From JBECKQ01 sp040235375 (lineage in GTDB: Bacteria > Planctomycetota > Phycisphaerae > UBA1845), in NCBI GenBank assembly GCA_040235375.1, contig JBECKQ010000336.1, positions 1 through 6,868 on the forward strand: a stretch of DNA of 6,868 bases. The letters run 5' to 3'. Numbering within the stretch: the stretch's first letter is position 1; each line of letters begins with the position of its first letter. Positions 1 through 5,196 of the stretch are shown in pieces. The position numbers and the translations under genes were made by a program. Below the pieces are notes generated by a model that saw nothing but the letters and a program-made list of their open reading frames with translations, made no database searches and was not told the origin of the DNA.

Positions 1-466
1 ACGTGCGCTGCATGGGACTGGTCAGCGCCGAGCCCACCCGATGGGCCACCGGCGAGGGGGACCACAAGCGCCAGGCCCGGCCATGTCGCCGCGCCAGCAC
101 CTCGTTCTCGCGCGCGACGATCTGCCCCCCGTCGTCACGCAGATACAGTATTTCCAGCCGAAGCTCCAACTCATCGGCCCTCTCCGCGTCCAGACAACGA
201 ACGATCAGGTATGTTCGGTTGCCATCGTTGCAAGCCTCGAACGAGAACCGCGCCTCGCCAAACCGGAGCACTATCTGAGCGTATCGACCGGCAAAGTCGT
301 TGAATCCCAGGCGGACGAGCGCCGGCCAGCGAAACTCGCTCTGGTAGATCCTCGTCCTGCGATCGTAAACGGCGAGCCGGACCAGTAGGTTCTCCGGACC
401 GTTCAGCACGCCGGCAAGTGTCGTGCGCTCCCAGCATCGCCAGGGGTTATTCTCGAATCCATACAT
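1..466 (-). CDS. Unidentified protein, N-terminal fragment (possible glycoside hydrolase)
   Basis: The reading frame opens at ATG 466-464 and stays open to the left edge, giving 155 codons with no stop, so the C-terminal part lies outside the window. It begins MYGFENNPWRCWERTTLAGV. AGGA at 478-475 lies 8 bases upstream of the ATG and supports this start; the frame is open further upstream, but there it encodes arginine- and glycine-rich low-complexity sequence that looks non-coding. No signal peptide or membrane segment is visible, so a cytoplasmic protein is likely. Residues 20-115 alternate hydrophobic and charged positions like beta strands (for example TYLIVRCLD, then ELELRLEILYLRDDGG), which would fit the N-terminal beta-sandwich of a large (alpha/alpha)-barrel glycosidase such as the GH63-like proteins. 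That family idea is inference from style and from the sugar-uptake context; no catalytic residue lies in the fragment. It sits 185 bases downstream of the yjfF-like permease on the same strand and may be co-transcribed. Confidence 0.65.
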   Translation of the reverse strand, partial: MYGFENNPWRCWERTTLAGVLNGPENLLVRLAVYDRRTRIYQSEFRWPALVRLGFNDFAGRYAQIVLRFGEARFSFEACNDGNRTYLIVRCLDAERADELELRLEILYLRDDGGQIVARENEVLARRHGRAWRLWSPSPVAHRVGSALTSPMQRT

Positions 467-651
467 GGCGTCGGTCCTGTTGCGTCGACGATGCGGCCCT
501 TCAATCGGCGGATCATAGACGATGACAGCCCAGTCCGACACTGGCCCCGGCGTATTCGCCTTCCGTCCCCGGCCCCTCCCGGCGGACTTCTCCACTCGGG
601 CTATTCGCCACACGTGGCCGGGCAGGCGCTCGCCCGTGCAACGGCGTCGGC
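467..651 (-). other. Intergenic region after the transporter operon
   Basis: These 185 bases separate the last permease from the left-edge gene and contain no convincing gene. On the minus strand I see no strong GC hairpin followed by a T-run, so no intrinsic terminator is evident. A TATGAT hexamer at 517-512 resembles a -10 box, about 45 bases before the downstream ATG, but no good -35 box is spaced correctly from it. A short inverted repeat (GCCAC-AC-GTGGC, 607-618) is present. The octamer GGCGAATA occurs twice about 50 bases apart (minus strand, near 608-601 and 560-553). None of these is strong enough to call a regulator site. The downstream gene could be read through from the operon or have its own weak promoter. 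Confidence 0.5.
475..478 (-). promoter_or_regulatory. Ribosome binding site of the left-edge gene
   Basis: On the minus strand AGGA lies 8 bases before ATG 466. It decides the start of the left-edge fragment, whose frame has no nearby upstream stop. The only other upstream candidate noticed in frame, GTG at 541-539, would add an arginine-rich stretch. Confidence 0.5.
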
Positions 652-1626
652 TCACTCGGTCCGTGCCGCGCCGCGCGAGAGCAGGCGTTGCACCAGGACG
701 AAAAGGAGCAGCAGAAGGCCGATCGCGACCCGCGTCAGTCCGGAGCTGAGCACCCCTTCGTAGGTCGTGATGACGTTCAAGATCGTACCGATCATAAGCA
801 CCCCGATGAGCGTTCCGAACACCGACCCCACACCGCCGGTCAAGAGCGTTCCGCCCACGACCACGGCGGCGATCGCGTCGAGTTCCATGCCGATACCCTC
901 GATGTGACTGCCGCTGGACAGATACAGGGTGAGAAGGGCCCCGCCCAAGGACGCGCAGAACCCACTCAGGGCGTAGACGCCGATGCGCGTGCGCCGCACC
1001 GGAAGACCCATCAGCGCCGCCGCCTCCTCGTTACCGCCCAGCGCGTAGACGCAGCGACCGAACGACGTGAAGACGGCAACGTAGGCGCCAACCGCCACGA
1101 CGACCAGAAAGACGATTCCCGTGATCGGCAAGAAGCCGTGCCGCCCGAAGCTTATCCCGAGACTTGCCAACTCGGCCTGCTGCGGATGATTGATTCCAAT
1201 CGACTCGAGATGAATCAGGAAACCCAGGCCCCGGGCCAGGAACATCCCCGCCAGCGTCACGATGAACGGTGGAATGAGGACGAAGTGGATGATGCAGCCC
1301 ATGCCGGCGCCCAGCCCCGTCCCCAGTGCCAGAGCGGCCGACATCGCCAGGAGGGGGGGCCATTTCTGTTCCATCACCAGCACGCCGATCAAGACGCTCG
1401 CCAGGCTCATCACCGCGCCCACGGAGAGGTCGATGCCCCCCGAGAGAATCACGAATGTCATTCCCACGGCGAGCACGCCGAGAAAGGAGTTGTCTGTCAC
1501 GAGGTTCAGGAGGACGCGTAACGTCAGGAATCCTTCGTCGGCGTAGCGCACCGCTGCAACGGCATATAGCACCGCGAACAGCCCTATGCTGACAAGGAGG
1601 GGACGATGCCTGCGGGGAATCGTCAT
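652..1626 (-). CDS. yjfF: Furanose ABC transporter permease, YjfF-like
   Basis: This is the second membrane subunit of a sugar ABC importer of the ribose/galactofuranose class (inner-membrane BPD_transp_2 permease). The 324-residue product has about eight to ten hydrophobic segments. Family motifs include TDNSFLGVLAVGMTFVILSG followed by GIDLSVG (residues 44-70), ESIGINHP (141-148), YALGGNEEAAALMG (194-207) and ELDAIAAVVVGGTLLTGGVG (248-267). These closely follow E. coli YjfF, including the ESI-INHP segment. The start is ATG 1626-1624, not the in-frame ATG 66 bases upstream at 1692: AGGAGG at 1639-1634 lies 7 bases before it, and the protein then begins MTIPRRHRPLLVSIG, matching the usual family N terminus. 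The ATG overlaps the TGA of the preceding permease (ATGA), so the two are probably translationally coupled. It likely pairs with that permease as a heterodimer. The substrate is inferred from homology and context. Confidence 0.95.
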   Translation of the reverse strand: MTIPRRHRPLLVSIGLFAVLYAVAAVRYADEGFLTLRVLLNLVTDNSFLGVLAVGMTFVILSGGIDLSVGAVMSLASVLIGVLVMEQKWPPLLAMSAALALGTGLGAGMGCIIHFVLIPPFIVTLAGMFLARGLGFLIHLESIGINHPQQAELASLGISFGRHGFLPITGIVFLVVVAVGAYVAVFTSFGRCVYALGGNEEAAALMGLPVRRTRIGVYALSGFCASLGGALLTLYLSSGSHIEGIGMELDAIAAVVVGGTLLTGGVGSVFGTLIGVLMIGTILNVITTYEGVLSSGLTRVAIGLLLLLFVLVQRLLSRGAARTE

Positions 1627-2645
1627 GAGCGGACCTCCTGCGTGGACCAGCGCCGCAACAGCTCCGGAATCCTGGGCGATTGAAGGGCACACACCGCCAG
1701 CGCGACCAGCGCCTTGAGGATCAGCGTGTGTTCCGTCACAACGCCCCGCATCTGCAGCATCACGGTCAGCGTCTGCATGACGAGCGCGCCGAGGAGTGAT
1801 CCGACAAGCCGGGCACGACCGCCGGTCAGCATCGTCCCTCCGATCACGACCGCGAGGATCGCGTCCAATTCAAGATACAGCCCGCAGTTCGCGACGTCGG
1901 CCTCTTTGATATCCGCCGTTGCAATCAGGCCGGCCAGCCCGGCGCAGAACCCGGAGACGACATACGCCGCGAAGCGCACCGCATCGACTCTCAGACCGCA
2001 GAGTCGCGCCGCGCGCAGGTTGCCCCCCACCGCTTCGACGTACATGCCCAGGACGGTCCTGCGCTCCGCCAGCAGGACCAACGCGAACACGCCTCCTGCC
2101 ACGAAGAGCGGAAAGGGAAGGCCGAGCAGTGAACCATTGCCGAGGAACTCGAATGCCGGATACTCGAAGCGTATCTTCTGGTCCAGCGTCAGGCTCTGCG
2201 CAATGCCTCGCCCCGCCACCAGCAAGATCAGCGTGGCTACGACCGGCTGGAGGCCCACGCGCGTGACCAGCAGACCGTTCCACGCGCCCGCCGCCGTCGC
2301 GATCATCAGTCCCGCGATAATCGCAACCGCGGCGCCTTGGTCGTAACGCGTCAGGGCGAGAGCCGCCACCGCGCCCGCCAAGGCCATCAGCGAGCCCACT
2401 GACAGATCGATTCCCCCGGTGGCGATCACCAGGGTCATGCCGGTGGCCAGGAGGATCACCGGCGTCCCGTTCTGCAGGATGTCGATGATGGCCCCGTAGA
2501 CGTGTCCGTCGCGGATTTCGAGCCGCGCGAAATTCGGCGTGAAGATCAAGTTGATCAGCACCAACAGGATCAGTGCGAGAAGCGGCGCGAACGTCGAGCG
2601 TTGCAGCATGGGACGAACAAAGGTGAGATACCGCTCCTGGCTCAC
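1623..2645 (-). CDS. ytfT: Furanose ABC transporter permease, YtfT-like
   Basis: This is the first inner-membrane permease subunit of the importer, 340 residues. The N terminus (1-18) is cytoplasmic in character, followed by a hydrophobic segment at about 19-36. The family signature is clear: GMTLVIATGGIDLSVG (69-84), WNGLLV (122-127), VVATLILLVAGRGIAQ (135-150), EAVGGNLRAARLCG (204-217), TADIKEADVANCGL (243-256) and ELDAILAVVIGGTMLTGGRA (259-278). These align closely with E. coli YtfT. The start is GTG 2645-2643, one base after the stop of the ATPase gene, with a weak GGA about 5 bases upstream. The next in-frame ATG (2609-2607, residue 13) lacks a well-placed ribosome binding site and would remove only the hydrophilic N terminus. 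The stop overlaps the start of the YjfF-like permease by 4 bases. It probably forms the membrane channel with that protein. Confidence 0.95.
   Translation of the reverse strand: MSQERYLTFVRPMLQRSTFAPLLALILLVLINLIFTPNFARLEIRDGHVYGAIIDILQNGTPVILLATGMTLVIATGGIDLSVGSLMALAGAVAALALTRYDQGAAVAIIAGLMIATAAGAWNGLLVTRVGLQPVVATLILLVAGRGIAQSLTLDQKIRFEYPAFEFLGNGSLLGLPFPLFVAGGVFALVLLAERRTVLGMYVEAVGGNLRAARLCGLRVDAVRFAAYVVSGFCAGLAGLIATADIKEADVANCGLYLELDAILAVVIGGTMLTGGRARLVGSLLGALVMQTLTVMLQMRGVVTEHTLILKALVALAVCALQSPRIPELLRRWSTQEVRS
1634..1639 (-). promoter_or_regulatory. Shine-Dalgarno site that sets the yjfF-like start
   Basis: A perfect AGGAGG lies 7 bases before ATG 1626, inside the last codons of the preceding permease gene. 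It is the strongest ribosome binding site in the window and argues against the longer start at 1692. Confidence 0.85.
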
Positions 2646-2646
2646 G

Positions 2647-4182
2647 TCATCCAGCCTGCGTGTCCGGGTTGGCGATGGCGTTCATCAACGCCAACATGTC
2701 GGTGTCTCTGCCGGCGAGTTCGCCGACGATGCGGCGATCGCGAAAGACGAGAATCCGGTTGGCGCGGCGCAAGACCTCCTCCAACTCGGAGGAGATGAAT
2801 ACCACGGCCACGCCGCGATCGGCCAGTTCTCCGATCAGCGCCTCCACCTCCGCCTTGGCGCCGACGTCGATGCCGCGCGTCGGCTCGTCGAGAATCACCA
2901 GTACCGGCCGGGAGGCAAGCCATCGGGCCAGGATTACTTTCTGCTGATTCCCGCCGCTGAGATGCCGCACCGGACGATCGAGGTCAGGCGTCCGAATACC
3001 CAGCCGCTCGACAAACTCCTCCGCGACACGGTCCTGGAGAGCTCGCGACACGATGCCGAACCGGCTGAGGAATCGTTGGGCGACCAGGGCGATGTTCGAC
3101 CGAATCGACATGTCCGGGACGATGCCGCTGGCCTTGCGATCCTCGGGAGAAAACGCGATGCCCGCCCGGACGGCCCGACGCGGATCATGACGCCTGACTC
3201 TTCGACCGCCGATGGCAAGTTGTCCTTCGTCGGCGCGGTCGGCACCAAAAAGTAGTCGAGCCGCCTCCGTGCGCCCCGCACCCAGCAGGCCCGCGAATCC
3301 AACGACCTCACCCTCCTGAATACGGATGTCGAACGGCGCTATGGCTCTGCGCCGACCGAGCTGTTGAGCGGCAAGCACACACTTGCCCGCTCCGTCCGCG
3401 CTGGTCTTCATGGGACGCTGCGTCTCTAGCTGTGTGGCCTCCTCCGTGCTTCGGCCCAGCATGTGGGCCACGAGTTCGATGCGCGGCAATTCGTCCGTCA
3501 GGAAGGTGCCGACGCGCCGACCGTTCCGCAGCACGGTGATCCGGTCGGCGACCTCATATACCTCCGCGAGGAAATGCGTGATGTACACGATACCCAGCCC
3601 CTCCTGTTTGAGTCGCGCCACGTTCGCGAAGAGGATCTCGGTTTCGCGCCGGTCGAGGCTGGATGTCGGTTCGTCGAGGACTAGAAGCCGGGCGTTCGCG
3701 TCAACCGCCCGGATGACCGCGACCATCTGCTGAATCGCGGCCGGAAAACTCCCCAGCGGTTCCGATACGTCGATGGACAGATTGAACTCGGCAAGCCGCT
3801 GACGGGCTCGCCGGCGCGCCGCTCTCCAGTCGGCGCCGTACCAGCGTTTCGGAAGACGGCCCAGATACAGATTCTCCGCCACAGACAACGTGGGAATCAG
3901 ATTCAGCTCTTGATAAACCGCGTGGACGCCGTGACGCTGCGCGTCGGCGGGAGAGGATGGCTCGAAACGTCCTCCGGCCAGCAGGAGAGCGCCCGCGTCC
4001 GGCCGGTGAACACCGGTCAGCACCTTCACCAGTGTCGACTTGCCTGCCCCGTTTTCCCCCATCAGGGCGTGAACTTCCCCGGCGCGCACCTGAAAGTCCA
4101 CGCTGTCCAGGGCACAAACGCCCGGAAAGCGCTTGGTGATGCCCCGCATCTCCAGAAGATGTTCAGTATCGCCGGGAATCAA
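2647..4182 (-). CDS. ytfR: Furanose ABC transporter ATP-binding protein, YtfR-like (two fused NBDs)
   Basis: This 511-residue cytoplasmic ATPase powers the importer. It has the duplicated layout of sugar ATPases such as RbsA, AraG and YtfR. NBD1 has Walker A GENGAGKST (42-50), Q-loop YQE (90-92), degenerate signature FPAAIQQ (146-152), Walker B LLVLDEPTS (166-174) and switch histidine in ITHF (H203). NBD2 has a degenerate Walker A GLLGAGRTE (298-306, the usual Lys replaced by Arg), canonical signature LSGGNQQK (408-415), Walker B LVILDEPTRG (428-437) and ISSELEE (464-470) without a switch histidine. This asymmetry is normal for the family, in which mainly one composite site hydrolyses ATP. 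IAPFD (281-285) opening NBD2 matches YtfR. The start is probably TTG 4182-4180: an in-frame TGA lies directly before it, and the first ATG (4149-4147) would trim 11 residues next to the first strand. It overlaps the binding-protein gene by 20 bases. Confidence 0.95.
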   Translation of the reverse strand: MIPGDTEHLLEMRGITKRFPGVCALDSVDFQVRAGEVHALMGENGAGKSTLVKVLTGVHRPDAGALLLAGGRFEPSSPADAQRHGVHAVYQELNLIPTLSVAENLYLGRLPKRWYGADWRAARRRARQRLAEFNLSIDVSEPLGSFPAAIQQMVAVIRAVDANARLLVLDEPTSSLDRRETEILFANVARLKQEGLGIVYITHFLAEVYEVADRITVLRNGRRVGTFLTDELPRIELVAHMLGRSTEEATQLETQRPMKTSADGAGKCVLAAQQLGRRRAIAPFDIRIQEGEVVGFAGLLGAGRTEAARLLFGADRADEGQLAIGGRRVRRHDPRRAVRAGIAFSPEDRKASGIVPDMSIRSNIALVAQRFLSRFGIVSRALQDRVAEEFVERLGIRTPDLDRPVRHLSGGNQQKVILARWLASRPVLVILDEPTRGIDVGAKAEVEALIGELADRGVAVVFISSELEEVLRRANRILVFRDRRIVGELAGRDTDMLALMNAIANPDTQAG

Positions 4183-5149
4183 TCACCTGCGCCGCGACGG
4201 ACCGATCGAAGAGCTGGTCTTTCTGTTCCATGTACTTGCGTACTTTTTCGCCTCGCCGGTGTTTTTCGATGGCCTCGAAAAGAAGAGGGCCCAGCAATGG
4301 ATTGCATTCCACCGTGGCATTCAACTTGCCAGCCACCATCGCCTCAAATGCCCCGCGTACCGCATCGATCGAAACGATGACCACATCCTCTCCTGGCGCC
4401 AGGCCGGCCTCCTCGATCGCCTGGATCGCGCCCAGCGCCATGTCGTCGTTGTGCGCGTACACCGCCTGAATGCGATCCCGGTCCGATTTCAAAAACGCCT
4501 CCATCACCTCTTTGCCCTTGGCCCGCGTGAAATCGGCCGACTGCGACTTGATCACCACCATGCCCGGATGCTCGGCCAATACCTCGTGGAACCCCTTCTT
4601 GCGGTCGAGCGCCGGCGCCGAGCCCGTCGTGCCTTCCAATTCCACGATCTGCGCCTGGCCATTCATCTTCTTGGCAAGCCAGGAAGCCGCCATCCGACCC
4701 TCATTCACGAAATCGCTCGCGATCAAGGTGACGTAAAGGTTCTCGTCGTCGACCTCGATACCTCGATCAACCAGGAACACGGGAATATCCGCCCGCTGCG
4801 CCTCGCGCAGCACCGGCTCCCAGCCCGTCTCCACGACCGGTGCAATGACGATGACGTCCACGCCCTGCGCAACGAAAGACCGCACTGCCCTGATCTGGTT
4901 CGCCTGCTTCTGCTGAGCGTCGGCGAACTTGAGCTCCACGCCGCGCTTTTCCGCCTCGGATTTGATCGACTCCGTCTCGGCCGTACGCCAGGCGCTTTCC
5001 GCGCCCACCTGCGAGAAGCCGACAACAAGTTTTTTCTCGGCTGCCTTCTCGGATCCTCCGGAGCTGTTCTCGTCTCGCTGCTTGCAGCCCGCGCACATCA
5101 AGCACATCGCCGCAACGGCGACCTTCCTAATCGGGGCATTCGACATCAT
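4163..5149 (-). CDS. ytfQ: Furanose-binding lipoprotein of the ABC transporter, YtfQ-like
   Basis: This is the extracytoplasmic sugar-binding subunit (periplasmic-binding protein type 1 fold), 328 residues. The N terminus, MMSNAPIRKV plus a short hydrophobic stretch (10-21), ends in the lipobox-like CAGC with Cys22 as the likely lipidated residue. A polar linker (23-39) follows. E. coli YtfQ is instead a soluble periplasmic protein. The mature part is strikingly YtfQ-like: VGFSQVGAESAWRTAET (43-59), DAQQKQANQIRAVRSFVAQG (77-96), IAPVVETGWEPVL (102-114), PVFLVDRGIEV (123-133), QSADFTRAKGKEVMEAF (203-219), YAHNDDMALGAIQAIEEAGL (231-250) and SIDAV (260-264). Tandem ATGs begin the gene; ATG 5149 is preferred because AGGA at 5162-5159 lies 9 bases before it. 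The gene begins 47 bases after the glycosidase stop. YtfQ binds galactofuranose best and arabinose weakly, so an arabinofuranose ligand is reasonable here but unproven. Confidence 0.95.
   Translation of the reverse strand: MMSNAPIRKVAVAAMCLMCAGCKQRDENSSGGSEKAAEKKLVVGFSQVGAESAWRTAETESIKSEAEKRGVELKFADAQQKQANQIRAVRSFVAQGVDVIVIAPVVETGWEPVLREAQRADIPVFLVDRGIEVDDENLYVTLIASDFVNEGRMAASWLAKKMNGQAQIVELEGTTGSAPALDRKKGFHEVLAEHPGMVVIKSQSADFTRAKGKEVMEAFLKSDRDRIQAVYAHNDDMALGAIQAIEEAGLAPGEDVVIVSIDAVRGAFEAMVAGKLNATVECNPLLGPLLFEAIEKHRRGEKVRKYMEQKDQLFDRSVAAQVIDSRRY
4183..4188 (-). promoter_or_regulatory. AGGTGA next to the ATPase start
   Basis: AGGTGA abuts the TTG start of the ATPase gene, leaving only 3 bases between AGG and TTG, shorter than usual. 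Its TGA is also the in-frame stop that limits the ATPase frame upstream. Because the start lies inside the end of the binding-protein gene, reinitiation by the terminating ribosome (stop at 4165-4163) is a plausible alternative to ordinary initiation. Confidence 0.35.
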
Positions 5150-5158
5150 CGATGGTCA

Positions 5159-5162
5159 TCCT
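5159..5162 (-). promoter_or_regulatory. Ribosome binding site of the binding-protein gene
   Basis: AGGA lies 9 bases before the first of two tandem ATG codons (5149) and 12 before the second. It lies in the 47-base gap after the GH127 gene, which contains no visible terminator, so read-through from the glycosidase gene is likely. Confidence 0.55.
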
Positions 5163-5196
5163 GCGCTGCGCATCACCTGCCGCGACACGCGCAAAC

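Noticed and set aside
41..388. Plus-strand frame of 115 codons at the left edge
   Set aside because: It is opposite the edge-truncated minus-strand fragment, which has a ribosome binding site and protein-like composition; the plus-strand frame has neither.
607..618. GCCAC-AC-GTGGC inverted repeat as a terminator or operator
   Set aside because: The 2-base loop is too small for a stable hairpin, no T-run follows, and a single 12-base palindrome is not enough to name a regulator site.
688..1521. A 277-codon plus-strand open frame opposite the YjfF-like permease
   Set aside because: Its composition is extremely rich in His, Asp, Glu, Arg and Gln, as expected when a hydrophobic membrane protein gene is read antisense. 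No motif or ribosome binding site supports it.
2944..3087. Degenerate motifs in the ATPase (Arg in the second Walker A, missing second switch histidine) as signs of inactivation
   Set aside because: The same asymmetry is normal in RbsA, AraG and YtfR-type double ATPases; the frame is intact and the remaining motifs are complete.
2539..3255. A 238-codon plus-strand open frame opposite the ATPase and first permease
   Set aside because: It spans the junction of two well-supported minus-strand genes and has no recognisable domain.
5150..5196. Imperfect inverted repeat (GCGC-rich) in the gap before the binding-protein gene as a terminator or attenuator
   Set aside because: The arms match only in part and no T-run follows. 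It is close to the ribosome binding site, but nothing beyond GC-rich chance pairing is visible.
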